DNA of 64,000 nt from Streptomyces sp. I6. GTDB lineage: Bacteria > Actinomycetota > Actinomycetes > Streptomycetales > Streptomycetaceae. Position numbers and translations under genes: made by a program. The notes under the pieces were generated by a model. The model ran no database searches. It was given only the letters and a program-made list of their open reading frames with translations, and was not told where the DNA came from. This document shows, piece after piece, positions 46,328 to 56,953 of this stretch (positions within the stretch are counted from its first letter, which is position 1; each line of letters opens with the position of its first letter). The stretch lies in assembly GCA_003725745.1 (NCBI GenBank), contig RHDP01000001.1, positions 2,139,501 through 2,203,500 on the forward strand. Reading direction: 5' to 3'.

Positions 46328-48469
46328 ATGTTCGACACCGTTCTGGTCGCCAACCGCGGCGAGATCGCGGTACGCGTCATCCGTACGCTGCGGGCCCTCG
46401 GGGTCCGTTCGGTCGCCGTGTTCAGCGACGCGGACGCCGACGCCCGGCACGTGCGGGAGGCGGACACCGCCGTCCGGCTCGGCCCGGCGCCCGCCGCCCA
46501 GAGCTACCTCTCCGCCGAGCGCCTGCTGGAGGCGGCCCGCCGCAGCGGCGCCCGGGCGGTCCACCCCGGATACGGCTTCCTCGCGGAGAACGCCGGCTTC
46601 GCCCGCGCCTGCGAGGAGGCGGGCCTGGTCTTCATCGGGCCGCCCGCCGAGGCGATCGCCCTGATGGGCGACAAGATCCGCGCCAAGGAGACCGTACGTG
46701 CGGCCGGGGTCCCGGTCGTGCCGGGCTCCTCCGGCTCGGCACTCACCGACGATCAACTGGCCGAGGCGGCACGGGAGATCGGCATGCCGGTCCTGCTGAA
46801 GCCCTCGGCGGGCGGCGGCGGCAAGGGCATGCGGCTGACCCGGGTGGAGTCGGCCCTGCTGGAGGAGATCGCGGCCGCCCGGCGGGAGGCGCGCGCGTCG
46901 TTCGGCGACGACACCCTGCTGGTGGAGCGGTGGATCGACCGCCCGCGGCACATCGAGATCCAGGTCCTCGCGGACGGCCACGGCAACGTGGTGCACCTCG
47001 GCGAGCGCGAGTGCTCGCTCCAGCGCCGCCACCAGAAGATCATCGAGGAGGCGCCCTCCGTCCTGCTCGACGACGAGGTCCGCGCGGCGATGGGCGAGGC
47101 CGCGGTGCAGGCGGCCCGGTCCTGCGGGTACCGGGGCGCCGGCACGGTCGAGTTCATCGTCCCCGGCGGCGACCCGTCCTCGTACTACTTCATGGAGATG
47201 AACACCCGCCTCCAGGTCGAGCACCCGGTGACCGAACTCGTCACCGGCCTGGACCTGGTGGAGTGGCAGCTGAGGGTGGCCGCGGGCGAGGAACTGCCCT
47301 TCGGCCAGGAGGACGTCGCGCTCACCGGCCACGCGGTCGAGGCACGCATCTGCGCGGAGGACCCGGCCCGCGGCTTCCTGCCCTCGGGCGGCACGGTGAT
47401 CTCCCTGAGCGAGCCGGCCGGTGACGGGGTGCGCACCGACTCCGGCCTCAGCGAGGGCACGGAGGTCTCCAGCCTCTACGACCCGATGCTGTCGAAGGTC
47501 ATCGCCTACGGCCCCGACCGGTCGACCGCCCTGCGCAGGCTGCGCGCGGCGCTGGCGGACACCGTCACCCTGGGCGTGCCGACGAACGCCGGCTTCCTGC
47601 GCCGGCTGCTCGACCACCCCGAGGTGGTCGCGGGCGAACTGGACACGGGGCTGGTCGAGCGGGAGGCGGACTCCCTCGTCGGCGGCGCGGTCCCGCCGGA
47701 GGTGTACGCCGCCGCCGCGCTGCTGCGGGAGGCGCCCGCGCCGGTGGACGCCGCCGGCTGGACGGACCCGTTCTCCGTCCCCGGCGGCTGGCGGCTCGGT
47801 GGCGAACCCGCGTGGACCGTCCACCACTTCCGCGTACCGGGCCACGACCCGGTGGAGGTCCGGCTGCGCGGCTCCGAGGCGGTCCTGGACGGCGGGCCGG
47901 TCCGGCACGTCCGGTACGTCGGCCGCGCCAAGAGCACCGCGCCGGGCACGGACACGGTCGGGGTCGCGGGCACGGGAACGGTCGGGGTCGCGGGCGCGGG
48001 AACGCTCGGGGTCGCGGGCGCGGGAACGGTCGGGGTCGCGGGCGCGGGAACGCTCGGGGTCGCGGGCGCGGGAACGCTCGGGGTCGAGATCGACGGCGTC
48101 ACCCACACCTTCCACCACGCCGCCGCCCCGGGCGGGGTCTGGCTGGGACGGGACGGCGACTCCTGGCACGTGCAGGACCACGACCCGGTCGCCGCGGGAC
48201 TGAGCGGGGCGGCCCGGCAGGGCGCCGACACGCTCGCCGCGCCGATGCCCGGCACCGTCACGGTCGTCAAGGTGGCGGTCGGGGACGAGGTCGGCGCGGG
48301 GCAGAGCCTGCTCGTCGTCGAGGCGATGAAGATGGAGCACGTCATCTCCGCCCCGCACGCCGGGACCGTCACCGAACTGGACGTCACCCCGGGGGCGACC
48401 GTCGTCATGGACCAGGTCCTGGCGGTCGTCGCCCCGCACGGCGGCGAGGGAAAGGAGGACACGCCATGA
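46328..48469 (+). CDS. accC: Acyl-CoA carboxylase alpha subunit (biotin carboxylase + biotin carrier)
   Basis: 713 residues from the ATG at 46328. Biotin carboxylase: [72 protein letters not shown]. The carrier domain is at the C-terminus with K668 in EAMKMEH. The linker before it holds an in-frame tandem repeat, [20 protein letters not shown] and so on, from five and a half 24-bp units (47954-48085). With the beta subunit it forms 3-methylcrotonyl-CoA carboxylase in leucine breakdown (inference from the HMG-CoA lyase and dehydrogenase downstream). Its stop overlaps the lyase start by 4 bp. Confidence 0.93.
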   Translation: MFDTVLVANRGEIAVRVIRTLRALGVRSVAVFSDADADARHVREADTAVRLGPAPAAQSYLSAERLLEAARRSGARAVHPGYGFLAENAGFARACEEAGLVFIGPPAEAIALMGDKIRAKETVRAAGVPVVPGSSGSALTDDQLAEAAREIGMPVLLKPSAGGGGKGMRLTRVESALLEEIAAARREARASFGDDTLLVERWIDRPRHIEIQVLADGHGNVVHLGERECSLQRRHQKIIEEAPSVLLDDEVRAAMGEAAVQAARSCGYRGAGTVEFIVPGGDPSSYYFMEMNTRLQVEHPVTELVTGLDLVEWQLRVAAGEELPFGQEDVALTGHAVEARICAEDPARGFLPSGGTVISLSEPAGDGVRTDSGLSEGTEVSSLYDPMLSKVIAYGPDRSTALRRLRAALADTVTLGVPTNAGFLRRLLDHPEVVAGELDTGLVEREADSLVGGAVPPEVYAAAALLREAPAPVDAAGWTDPFSVPGGWRLGGEPAWTVHHFRVPGHDPVEVRLRGSEAVLDGGPVRHVRYVGRAKSTAPGTDTVGVAGTGTVGVAGAGTLGVAGAGTVGVAGAGTLGVAGAGTLGVEIDGVTHTFHHAAAPGGVWLGRDGDSWHVQDHDPVAAGLSGAARQGADTLAAPMPGTVTVVKVAVGDEVGAGQSLLVVEAMKMEHVISAPHAGTVTELDVTPGATVVMDQVLAVVAPHGGEGKEDTP
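47954..48085 (+). repeat. 24-bp in-frame tandem repeat inside accC
   Basis: Five full units plus half a unit, each beginning ACGSTCGGGGTCGCGGG, differ at one to two bases. Encodes an eight-residue Gly/Val/Ala/Thr repeat in the linker before the biotin carrier domain. Because the unit is a multiple of three, copy number can change without breaking the gene. Confidence 0.93.
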
Positions 48470-49419
48470 CCGGGGGACTCCCGATGGAGGTGCCCGCCGC
48501 CGGGCTGCCGCCCCGCGTGCGGATCCACGAGGTCGGGCCGCGCGACGGGCTGCAGAACGAGCGGCAGGTCGTGCCGACCGAGGTGAAGGCGGAGTTCGTC
48601 CACCGCCTCGCCGGGGCCGGGCTGACGACGGTGGAGGCGACCAGCTTCGTCCACCCGAAGTGGGTGCCCCAACTGGCCGACGCCGAGGACCTGTTCCCCC
48701 GCCTCGCCGACATCGAGGGGGTGGCCCTGCCGGTCCTCGTGCCCAACGAGCGTGGCCTGGACCGTGCCGTCGCCCTCGGGGCCCGGCGGATCGCCGTCTT
48801 CGCGTCGGCGACGGAGACCTTCGCCGCCCGCAACCTCAACCGCACGGTCGAGGAGTCGCTGGCCATGTTCGAGCCCGTGGTGGCCCGGGCGAAGGACGAC
48901 AAGGTCCATGTCCGCGGCTATCTCTCGATGTGCTTCGGCGACCCGTGGGAGGGCGCGGTGCCGGTCGGCCAGGTCGTCCGCGTCGCCCGGCGGCTGATGG
49001 ACCTGGGCTGCGACGAGCTGAGCCTGGGCGACACCATCGGCGTCGCCACCCCGGGCCATGTGCGGGCCCTGCTCTCCCGGCTCAACGAGGAGGGTGTGCC
49101 CACCGGAGCCATCGGGGTCCACTTCCACGACACCTACGGCCAGGCACTGGCCAACACCCTCGCGGCCCTCCAGCACGGCGTCACCACCGTCGACGCCTCC
49201 GCGGGCGGCCTCGGCGGCTGCCCGTACGCGAAGAGCGCGACCGGGAACCTCGCCACCGAAGACCTCGTGTGGATGCTCCACGGCCTCGGCATCGAGACCG
49301 GGGTCGACCTCGGCCGGCTCACCGCCACCAGCGTGTGGATGGCCGAACGGCTGGGCCGCCCCAGCCCTTCACGCACCGTTCGCGCCCTCGCGGGCACGGC
49401 GTCCCACAAGGAGTCCTAG
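48466..49419 (+). CDS. Hydroxymethylglutaryl-CoA lyase
   Basis: 317 residues. Cleaves HMG-CoA to acetyl-CoA and acetoacetate, the last step of leucine degradation. DRE-TIM signature: [20 protein letters not shown] at the start of the barrel, metal-binding [17 protein letters not shown], and the active-site Cys in [28 protein letters not shown] lies seven bases before the ATG at 48466, which overlaps the accC stop. The next gene (dehydrogenase) starts 3 bp after its stop, so four genes form one tight operon. Confidence 0.95.
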   Translation: MTGGLPMEVPAAGLPPRVRIHEVGPRDGLQNERQVVPTEVKAEFVHRLAGAGLTTVEATSFVHPKWVPQLADAEDLFPRLADIEGVALPVLVPNERGLDRAVALGARRIAVFASATETFAARNLNRTVEESLAMFEPVVARAKDDKVHVRGYLSMCFGDPWEGAVPVGQVVRVARRLMDLGCDELSLGDTIGVATPGHVRALLSRLNEEGVPTGAIGVHFHDTYGQALANTLAALQHGVTTVDASAGGLGGCPYAKSATGNLATEDLVWMLHGLGIETGVDLGRLTATSVWMAERLGRPSPSRTVRALAGTASHKES

Positions 49420-49421
49420 CC

Positions 49422-50587
49422 ATGTCGCTCGACCACCGCCTCGCCCCGAGCACGAGGAACTGCGACGCACCGTCGAGGAGTTCGCCCACGACGTCGTCGC
49501 CCCCAAGATCGGCGACCTCTACGAGCGGCACGAGTTCCCGTACGAGATCGTCCGCGAGATGGGCCGGATGGGCCTGTTCGGTCTGCCCTTCCCCGAGGAG
49601 TACGGCGGTATGGGCGGGGACTACCTCGCCCTCGGCATCGCCCTGGAGGAGCTGGCGCGCGTCGACTCCTCCGTCGCCATCACCCTGGAGGCCGGGGTCT
49701 CGCTCGGCGCGATGCCCGTCTTCCGGTTCGGCACCGAGGAGCAGAAGCGCGAGTGGCTGCCCCGGCTCTGCTCCGGTGAGATCCTCGGCGCCTTCGGGCT
49801 GACCGAGCCGGACGCCGGTTCCGACGCGGGCGGCACGAAGACCACGGCCGTACGCGACGAGTCGACCGGCGAGTGGGTGATCAACGGGTCCAAGTGCTTC
49901 ATCACCAACTCCGGCACCGACATCACCGGCCTGGTCACGGTCACCGCCGTCACCGGCCGCACGGACGCGGGCAAGCCGCTGATCTCCTCCATCATCGTCC
50001 CGTCGGGCACACCCGGCTTCACCGTCGCCGCCCCGTACTCGAAGGTCGGGTGGAACGCCTCGGACACCCGGGAGCTGTCGTTCTCCGACGTCCGCGTACC
50101 GTTCGCGAACCTGCTGGGCGAGGAGGGCCGGGGCTACGCGCAGTTCCTGCGCATCCTCGACGAGGGCCGGATCGCCATCGCCGCGCTCGCCACGGGTCTG
50201 GCCCAGGGCTGTGTGGACGAGTCGGTGAAGTACGCCAAGGAGCGCCACGCCTTCGGCCGCCCGATCGGCGACAACCAGGCCGTCCAGTTCAAGATCGCCG
50301 ACATGGAGATGCGGGCGCACATGGCCCGGATCGGCTGGCGCGACGCGGCGTCGCGGCTCGTCCTCGGCGAGCCGTTCAAGAAGGAGGCGGCGCTGGCGAA
50401 GCTGTACTCCTCGACGGTCGCCGTCGACAACGCCCGCGACGCCACGCAGATCCACGGCGGCTACGGCTTCATGAACGAGTACCCCGTGGCCCGCATGTGG
50501 CGCGACTCCAAGATCCTGGAGATCGGCGAGGGCACCAGCGAGGTCCAGCGGATGCTGGTCGCACGCGAGTTGGGGCTGTCCGGGTAG
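49422..50587 (+). CDS. acdH: Acyl-CoA dehydrogenase of the leucine operon (one frameshift)
   Basis: 388 residues after adding one C to a four-C run near 49448; the start then reads MSLDHRLAPEHEELRRTVEE. Without it only the first nine codons match. Motifs: GLTEPDAGSDAGGTKTTAV, CFITNSGTDITG, QFLRILDEGRIAIAALATGL, QIHGGYGFMNEYPVARMWRD. Expected role: isovaleryl-CoA dehydrogenase or a broad branched-chain enzyme. Here the final active-site loop reads GEGTSEVQR, with Glu at the medium-chain-type position, unlike classic isovaleryl enzymes (Ala there) and unlike the enzyme at 37268 (Gly). Confidence 0.9.
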
Positions 50588-50700
50588 CCCGGGGCGCCGG
50601 GTCCGCACACGGCCGGGTCCCACAGCGGCCGGGTGGCGGCGACCGGGGTCCGCACAGTGGCCGGGTCCGCACAGTGGCCGGAGTCCTCGCCGTGACCCGG

Positions 50701-50923
50701 CGCCCGCACCCGGTGCGGCTCTCCCGCCGCGCCAGGCCGGCGGGTGGCGGACCGACCAGGCGGTGGCGGGGGCCTCCAGGGCCGGACGGGCCCAGGGGGC
50801 CGTGGAGGGCGCGGCGGTCCGCTCGGCCCGGTCCGCGGCCAGCACGCGGAGGACCAGCACCAGGGCGGCGAGTTCGTCCGCCGCCGGAGCGCCCCGGACG
50901 ACCCGGAAGGCGTGGCCGGTCAC
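50701..50923 (-). CDS. accE: Acyl-CoA carboxylase epsilon-like subunit (3' end unclear)
   Basis: The GTG at 50923 overlaps the stop of the truncated carboxylase gene. The start, VTGHAFRVVRGAPAADELAA, has the usual epsilon-subunit opening (RVVRG.P...ELAAL), and a Trp-containing stretch AWSVRHPPAWRGG follows after about 60 residues. Family members are 60-90 residues long, but here no stop occurs for hundreds of codons, so the 3' end given is approximate. The frame runs into a repeat (GTCCGCACAGTGGCCGG twice, 50648-50681) and then under the convergent dehydrogenase gene. The stop has probably been lost. Confidence 0.55.
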
Positions 50924-51447
50924 TGCGGCTGGTTCCCGTGCTTGCGGCTGGGCAGCGGCACATGCTTGGCCCGCAGCATCTCCAGCACCCCGATGAGGCG
51001 GACCCGCGTCTCCGCCGGGTCGATCACGCTGTCGACGAGGCCGCGCTCCGCCGCGTAGTAGGGGTGCATCAGCTCCGCGCGGTATTCCTCGACGAGCCGG
51101 GCGCGGGTCGCGTCCGGGTCGGCCGCGGCCGCGATCTCGCGCCGGAAGACGACGTTCGCCGCCCCCTCGGCGCCCATGACCGCGATCTCGTTGCCCGGCC
51201 ACGCCAGGGAGACGTCGGCGCCGATGGAGCGGGAGTCCATCACGATGTAGGCGCCGCCGTACGCCTTGCGCAGGATCAGCTGGACCCGCGGCACCGTGGC
51301 GTTGCAGTAGGCGTAGAGCAGCTTGGCCCCGTGCCGGATGATGCCGCCGTGCTCCCGGTCGACACCGGGCAGGAAGCCGGGCACGTCGACGAGGGTGACC
51401 AGCGGGATGTTGAACGCGTCGCACGTCTGGACGAAGCGGGCCCCCAC
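50920..51447 (-). pseudogene. 5'-truncated propionyl-CoA carboxylase-type beta subunit
   Basis: 175 codons match the C-terminal third of AccD/PccB: FVQTCDAFNIPLVTLVDVPG, LPGVDREHGGIIRHGAKLLY, LRKAYGGAYIVMDSRSIGAD, EYRAELMHPYYAAERGLVDS, ending LPSRKHGN. Immediately upstream of GARFVQ is an in-frame TGA (near 51462), and no frame before it shows the missing ~350 residues. This is therefore a real truncation, not a base error. The accE-like gene still follows. The fragment lies between the leucine and desferrioxamine operons. Confidence 0.85.
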
Positions 51448-51459
51448 CGGCCCCCGTCA

Positions 51460-51925
51460 CACCGGCAGCCCATCCCCACGTCTCGCCGGAACCACCGCGG
51501 CCACTCCGCGGCACGCCGCACGGCGGCGGCCCTCCTGCGCACCCGTACGGATCGGCCGGTGCCGAGCCGGACATCGACAGGCCCGGCCGCTCCGCCGGGC
51601 GCCGGCCCAACGACAGCCCAGCGGATCTCGAGCCACTGCGGGCACATTGCGACCCGGGGCACCCGCTACGGCCTGGCGGGGCACCGAAGGCGGGCGGAGC
51701 GCCGCGTCCTCCCCCGTGGCGCAGAGCTCCGCCCGCCACCCCGTACCGCCCGGCCCCGCCGTACGCCGCCCCGTACCGCCCGGCCGCCCCGTACCGCCCG
51801 GCCGCCCCGTACCGCCCGGCCGCCGCGCACCGGCCCGGCAACGCCGCGGCCCTCCCGGGCCTTCGGCGCCGGGGCAGGCCCGGGGCCGGTGTGTCCCACA
51901 CGCAGGGGGCACCCCCGGGCAAATA
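51460..51925. other. Gene-free spacer with an 18-bp tandem repeat
   Basis: Three perfect 18-bp units (51768-51785, 51786-51803, 51804-51821), each GCCCCGTACCGCCCGGCC, and a degenerate copy upstream. The rest is extremely GC-rich with no coding signature on either strand. It separates the truncated carboxylase gene from the desE iron box. Confidence 0.75.
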
Positions 51926-51929
51926 AGTA

Positions 51930-51948
51930 TGAGGTTAGGCTAACCTAC
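51930..51948 (+). promoter_or_regulatory. Iron box of desE (DmdR/IdeR operator)
   Basis: TGAGGTTAGGCTAACCTAC matches the actinobacterial iron-box palindrome TTAGGTTAGGCTAACCTAA at 17 of 19 positions. It lies about 50 bp before the desE start. An iron-loaded DmdR1-type repressor would bind here and shut the gene when iron is plentiful. Confidence 0.9.
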
Positions 51949-51999
51949 CTTCGAACTTGCCCGATGGCCGAAACCGGCACGTGAGAAAGCGACTCCGCC

Positions 52000-53037
52000 A
52001 TGCCCGACACCCGAGCCATATCCCTCACCCGCCGTGGACTGCTCGCCGCCGGAGGCGCCCTCGGGATCGGCGCCGCGCTCACCGCGTGCGGGGGCGGGAA
52101 GGACGGCGAAGCGACTGCCGGGGCGACGTCCGGTCCCTGGCAGTTCAAGGACGACCGCGGCCAGGTCGCCAAGACCGAGGCCACGCCGAAGAACATCGTC
52201 GCCTTCACCGGTATGGCGGCCGCGCTCCACGACTTCGGCGTCGAGGTGAAGGGCGTCTTCGGCCCCACGTATGTCGAGGACAAGGCCAAGGGCACCAGGA
52301 CACCGGACGTCCAGGCGGGCGACCTCGACATCGACAAGGTCACGGTCCTCGGCAACGTCTGGGGCGAGTTCAACGTCGAGCAGTACGCGGCTCTGGCGCC
52401 GGACGTGCTCATCACCGACATGTGGGAGAAGGACGCCCTCTGGTACGTGCCGGACGAGTCGAAGGACAAGATCCTGAAGCTGGCCCCGAGCGTCGCCCTG
52501 TCCGCCGCCGACCAGTCGATGCCGAAGGTCCTTCAGCGCCACGTCGAGCTGGCCGAGTCCCTCGGCGCCGACGTCGGGAGCAAGAAGGTCACGGACGCCA
52601 AGGCCGCCTTCGAGAAGGCCGCGGCCCGGCTGCGCGCCGCCGCCAGGGCCAAGCCGGAGATCAAGGTGCTGGTCGGCTCCGCGAGCGCCGACCTGTTCTA
52701 CGTGTCCAGCCCGGCACGACCGACCGACACGCTCTACTTCAAGGAACTCGGCGTCAACTTCGTGACGCCCGGGAAGCTCGACACGGGCGGCTGGTTCGAG
52801 GGCCTCAGCTGGGAGAACGTCGACAGCTACCAGGCCGACGTCATCATGATGGACAACCGCGCCTCGGCCCTCCAGCCCGACGCCCTGGCGTCCAAGCCGA
52901 CCTGGGCCCAACTGCCCGCCGTCAAGGCCGGCCAGGTCGTCCCGCGGGTCACCGAGCCGGTCTACTCGTACGAGAAGTGCACGCCGATCCTCGACGACCT
53001 GGCCGAGGCCATCGAGAACGCGAAGAAGGTCGCCTGA
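52000..53037 (+). CDS. desE: Ferrioxamine-binding lipoprotein
   Basis: 345 residues. The N-terminus SLTRRGLLAAGGALGIGAAL ends in the lipobox LTAC; the twin Arg suggests Tat export. It has the bilobed periplasmic-binding fold with QVAKTEATPKNIVAFTGMAA, WEKDALWYVPDESKDKILKL and ASADLFYVSSPARPTDTLYF. It captures ferric desferrioxamine at the cell surface for an ABC importer encoded elsewhere. First gene after an iron box; desF follows after 3 bp. Confidence 0.93.
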   Translation: MPDTRAISLTRRGLLAAGGALGIGAALTACGGGKDGEATAGATSGPWQFKDDRGQVAKTEATPKNIVAFTGMAAALHDFGVEVKGVFGPTYVEDKAKGTRTPDVQAGDLDIDKVTVLGNVWGEFNVEQYAALAPDVLITDMWEKDALWYVPDESKDKILKLAPSVALSAADQSMPKVLQRHVELAESLGADVGSKKVTDAKAAFEKAAARLRAAARAKPEIKVLVGSASADLFYVSSPARPTDTLYFKELGVNFVTPGKLDTGGWFEGLSWENVDSYQADVIMMDNRASALQPDALASKPTWAQLPAVKAGQVVPRVTEPVYSYEKCTPILDDLAEAIENAKKVA

Positions 53038-53040
53038 CCC

Positions 53041-53917
53041 ATGCCGGCAGCCGCGGCCGTACCGTTTCGCTTCTTCCCCCTCCAGGTCGTGCGGACGCGC
53101 CGGCTCGGCCCGTCGCTGATCCGGGTCACCTTCGGTGGGGACGGGTCCCGGTCCGAAGGCCCCGGAGGGGAGGCCCTCCGGGCCTTCGCCTCCGGGGGCG
53201 CGACCAGTCCCTCTCGCTCTTCCTGCCGCACCCGGGGCAGCAGGAGCCCGTCATCCCGCTCCCCGGCGAGCGGGACATGTACGCGCGCCTCGGCGCCTGG
53301 CGGGCGCTGCCGGAAGGCGAGCGGGCCGTGATGCGCTCGTACACGGTCCGCGCGCAGCGCCCCGACGCCGGTGAACACGGGGAGATCGACATCGACTTCG
53401 CGGTGCACGAGGACGGCGGCCCGGCGTGCCGCTGGGCACAGCGGGCCTCCGCCGGAGACCGGGTGACGGTCCTCGGCCCGGCGATCGCCGACAACACCGC
53501 GGTGCGCTTCCGGCCGCCCGTGGACGCCGACTCGGTGCTGATCTGGGCGGACGAGACGGCGCTGCCCGCCGCCTCGGCCGTCCTGGAGTGGCTGCCACCC
53601 GGGATCCGCGCACAGGTCTGGATCGAGGTGCCGCACGCCGGGGACCGGATGGAGCTCGCGACCGCGGCCGAGGCCGCGGTCACCTGGCTGGTGCGGGACG
53701 AGGGAGCGCCCCAGGCGGTGGAGGCCGTACGCGCCGCCGAGTTCGCCGGTAGCGCGCCGTACGCGTGGATCGCGGGCGAGGCGGGCTCCGTGAAGGCGCT
53801 GCGCCGCCATCTCGTCGGCGAGCGCGGGCTCGACCGCCGCCGGGTCACCTTCGTCGGCTACTGGCGCAGGGGTCTCAGCGAGGACGCCCTGCGGGAGGCC
53901 CCGACGACGGCGCGTAG
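53041..53917 (+). CDS. desF: Siderophore-interacting ferric reductase-type protein (two frameshifts)
   Basis: About 292 residues after correction. N-terminal FAD domain: FRFFPLQVVRTRRLGPSLIR, then RSYTVRAQR, EIDIDFAVHEDGGPACRWAQ; C-terminal domain: LIWADETALPAASAVLEWLP, PYAWIAGEAGSVKALRRHLV, VTFVGYWRRG. The family releases iron from ferri-siderophores by NAD(P)H-dependent reduction. Two bases are missing: a G from a five-G run near 53200 and a C near 53903. With both added, the frame ends at TAG 53915-53917 (…EAPDDGA). Adjacent to desE, same strand. Confidence 0.85.
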
Positions 53918-54141
53918 ACCCACAGCCCCACGGCCTGGCAGCAGTTGGCCGCGGCCCCCTCGACGCCGGTGCGCCCGGACCCCCGTCAGGGCGGTTGGCC
54001 ACGCCCCTGAGCGGCCTCGGCCGCGGCCCCCGTCGCACCCGCGACGGGGGCCGCACCGTCGTGCGCGGCTGCCGCGGACCTGCCGGGTGTGAGCCAACTC
54101 GCTTTTCCGTCCGCGCAGTAGGGGCCGACGGAAGCAGAGAT

Positions 54142-54160
54142 TCAGGTTAGGCTAACCTAA
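54142..54160 (+). promoter_or_regulatory. Iron box of desABCD
   Basis: TCAGGTTAGGCTAACCTAA matches the consensus palindrome at 18 of 19 positions, 78 bp before the desA ATG. Confidence 0.93.
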
Positions 54161-54237
54161 GTCCCAGCCACCCCGCTGTCCGCTTCCGTCCCAGGGGGCG
54201 GGCCCTGACACGTCCCCGCACCGGGAGGACCACCACC

Positions 54238-55689
54238 ATGCGCTCGCACCTGCTCAACGGCACAACGGCGGAGCTCTACCGCAGCTCGGTGACCGAAGGA
54301 GTCGAGCGGGTGGCAAGCAAACTCGCCACAACCAGGCGGCCGTTCACCGGAGTCTCCCCGGACGAGCTGGCCCCGGCGATCGCAGCGGTCGACCTCGACC
54401 AGCCGCTCGGCGACTCCTCCGCCGCGCTGGACGAGCTGGAGCGGGTGTACCTGCGCGACGCGGTCTACTTCCACCACCCCCGCTACCTGGGCCACCTCAA
54501 CTGCCCCGTGGTCATCCCCGCCGTGCTGGCCGAGGCCGTCCTCTCCGCCGTCAACTCCTCCCTGGACACCTGGGACCAGAGCGCCGGCGGCACGCTGATC
54601 GAGCGCAAGCTCATCGACTGGACCACCCGGCGGATCGGCCTCGGCCCGGCCGCCGACGGTGTGTTCACCAGCGGAGGCACCCAGTCCAACCTCCAGGCGA
54701 TGCTGCTCGCCCGCGAGGAGGTGAAGCCCGCGGACCGGGAGGACCTGTCGAAGCTGCGCGTCTTCACCTCCGAGTGCAGCCACTTCAGCGTCCAGAAGTC
54801 CGCCACCCTGCTGGGGCTCGGCCCGGACGCCGTGGTGTCCGTGCCCGTCGACCGCGACCGGCGCATGCAGACCGTCACCCTCGCCGCAGAGCTGGAGAAG
54901 TGCCGGCGCGCCGGGCTGGTCCCCATGGCGGTCGTCGCCACCGCCGGCACCACCGACTTCGGGTCCATCGACCCGCTGCCCGAGATCTCCGCGCTGTGCG
55001 GGGAGTACGGCGCCTGGATGCACGTCGACGCCGCCTACGGCTGCGGGCTCCTCGCCTCACCGACCCGCCGCGGGCTCCTGGAGGGCATCCAGCACGCCGA
55101 CTCGGTGACCGTCGACTACCACAAGTCCTTCTTCCAGCCGGTGAGTTCGTCCGCCGTGCTGGTGCGCGACGGCGCCACGCTGCGGCACGCCACCTACCAC
55201 GCCGACTACCTCAACCCCCGGCGCACGGTGGAGGAGAGGATTCCCAACCAGGTGGACAAGTCCCTCCAGACCACCCGCCGCTTCGACGCCCTCAAGCTGT
55301 GGATGACCCTGCGCGTCATGGGCGCGGACGGAGTCGGCCGGCTCTTCGACGAGGTGTGCGACCTCGCCGCCGAGGGCTGGCGGCTGCTCGCCGCCGACCC
55401 CCGCTACGACGTCGTCGCCGAGCCCCGGCTGTCCACCCTGGTCTTCCGCTACATCCCGGGGCGGGTCGCCTCCCCCGCGGAGATCGACCGGGCGAACCTG
55501 TACGCCCGCAAGGCCCTGTTCGCCTCCGGGGAGGCCGTCGTCGCCGGAACCAAGGTCGACGGCCGCCAGTACCTGAAGTTCACCCTGCTGAATCCCGAGA
55601 CGACCACGTCCGACATCGCCGCCGTCCTCGACCTCATAGCCGGCCACGCCGAGCAGTACCTTGGAGAGAACCTTGTCCACGCCTCCTGA
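54238..55689 (+). CDS. desA: Lysine decarboxylase of desferrioxamine biosynthesis
   Basis: 483 residues. PLP decarboxylase (group II fold) that makes cadaverine from lysine, the first step. Motifs: [52 protein letters not shown] and the PLP lysine K296 in [13 protein letters not shown]. Ribosome site GGGAGG before the ATG. It overlaps desB by 17 bp. First gene of desABCD under iron control. Confidence 0.96.
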   Translation: MRSHLLNGTTAELYRSSVTEGVERVASKLATTRRPFTGVSPDELAPAIAAVDLDQPLGDSSAALDELERVYLRDAVYFHHPRYLGHLNCPVVIPAVLAEAVLSAVNSSLDTWDQSAGGTLIERKLIDWTTRRIGLGPAADGVFTSGGTQSNLQAMLLAREEVKPADREDLSKLRVFTSECSHFSVQKSATLLGLGPDAVVSVPVDRDRRMQTVTLAAELEKCRRAGLVPMAVVATAGTTDFGSIDPLPEISALCGEYGAWMHVDAAYGCGLLASPTRRGLLEGIQHADSVTVDYHKSFFQPVSSSAVLVRDGATLRHATYHADYLNPRRTVEERIPNQVDKSLQTTRRFDALKLWMTLRVMGADGVGRLFDEVCDLAAEGWRLLAADPRYDVVAEPRLSTLVFRYIPGRVASPAEIDRANLYARKALFASGEAVVAGTKVDGRQYLKFTLLNPETTTSDIAAVLDLIAGHAEQYLGENLVHAS

Positions 55690-56953
55690 GCACCGAGACA
55701 TCCACGACTTCATCGGTATCGGGCTCGGTCCGTTCAACCTCGGCCTCGCCTGCCTCACCGAGCCCGTCGAGGAGCTGAACGGTCTCTTCCTCGAGTCCAA
55801 GCCGGACTTCGAGTGGCACTCCGGCATGTTCCTCGAAGGCGCCCATCTGCAGACGCCGTTCATGTCGGACCTGGTCACCCTCGCCGACCCGACGTCGCCG
55901 TACTCCTTCCTCAACTACCTCAAGGAGAAGGGCCGACTCTACTCGTTCTACATCCGCGAGAACTTCTACCCGCTGCGCACCGAGTACAACGACTACTGCC
56001 GCTGGGCCGCGGCGAAGCTGAGCAGCATCCGCTTCGGCACCACGGTCGTCCGGGTCGAGTTCGAGGCGGCGGACGAGGTCTACGCCGTGCACACGGCCGC
56101 CGGCGAGACGTTCCGCGGACGCAGGCTCGTCCTGGGCACCGGCACCCCTCCGTACGTCCCGGACTCCTGCCGGGACCTCGGCGGCGACTTCATCCACAAC
56201 TCCGGCTACCTCCAGGCCAGGGAGGAACTGCAGGGCAAGGAGTCGATCACCCTCGTAGGCAGCGGCCAGAGCGCCGCGGAGATCTACCACGACCTGCTCT
56301 CCGAGATCGACGTGCACGGCTACCGGCTCAACTGGGTCACCCGCTCCCCGCGGTTCTTCCCGCTGGAGTACACCAAGCTGACCCTGGAGATGACCTCCCC
56401 CGAGTACGTGGACTACTTCCACGCGCTGCCGGAGGCCACCCGCTACCGGCTGGAGAACCAGCAGAAGAACCTCTTCAAGGGCATCGACGGAGACCTCATC
56501 AACGAGATCTTCGACCTGCTGTACCAGAAGAACCTCGGCGGCCCGGTGCCGACCCGCCTGCTCACCAACACCGCGCTGTGCACGGCCTCCTACGAGGACG
56601 GTACGTACACGCTGGGGCTGCGCCAGGAGGAGCAGGAGAAGGACTTCGAGATCCGCACCGAGGGCCTGATCCTCGCCACGGGCTACCGGTACGTCGTCCC
56701 CGGCTTCCTCGAGCCCGTGCGCGACCGGCTGCGCTGGGACGGCCAGGGCCGCTTCGACGTCGCCCGCAACTACTCCGTCGACACCACGGGGCGCGGCGTC
56801 TTCCTGCAGAACGCGGGGGTGCACACGCACTCCATCACCTCGCCCGACCTGGGCATGGGCCCGTACCGCAACGCCTACCTCATCGCCGAGATGCTCGGCA
56901 GTGAGTACTACCCCGTGGAGAAGACCATCGCGTTCCAGGAGTTCGCCGTATGA
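55673..56953 (+). CDS. desB: Cadaverine N-monooxygenase
   Basis: 426 residues from a TTG at 55673 (GGAGAG upstream), inside the end of desA; a start at 55661 is possible. Lysine/ornithine N-hydroxylase family: FAD motif [19 protein letters not shown] motif [13 protein letters not shown] and the C-terminal [12 protein letters not shown]. Hydroxylates cadaverine to N-hydroxycadaverine. Its stop overlaps desC by 4 bp. Confidence 0.96.
   Translation: MSTPPEHRDIHDFIGIGLGPFNLGLACLTEPVEELNGLFLESKPDFEWHSGMFLEGAHLQTPFMSDLVTLADPTSPYSFLNYLKEKGRLYSFYIRENFYPLRTEYNDYCRWAAAKLSSIRFGTTVVRVEFEAADEVYAVHTAAGETFRGRRLVLGTGTPPYVPDSCRDLGGDFIHNSGYLQAREELQGKESITLVGSGQSAAEIYHDLLSEIDVHGYRLNWVTRSPRFFPLEYTKLTLEMTSPEYVDYFHALPEATRYRLENQQKNLFKGIDGDLINEIFDLLYQKNLGGPVPTRLLTNTALCTASYEDGTYTLGLRQEEQEKDFEIRTEGLILATGYRYVVPGFLEPVRDRLRWDGQGRFDVARNYSVDTTGRGVFLQNAGVHTHSITSPDLGMGPYRNAYLIAEMLGSEYYPVEKTIAFQEFAV

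Noticed and set aside
44669-48469. A single open frame of 1,266 codons that seems to fuse the carboxylase beta and alpha subunits
   Set aside because: The middle of this frame is nonsense. Two lost bases shift the beta-subunit frame so that it happens to stay open until the alpha gene, while the real beta C-terminus lies in another frame and ends at 46298.
49319-51922. An 867-codon minus-strand frame under acdH
   Set aside because: Arg/Gly/Pro-rich and antisense to a conserved dehydrogenase. Only its short accE-like part near 50701-50923 has meaning.
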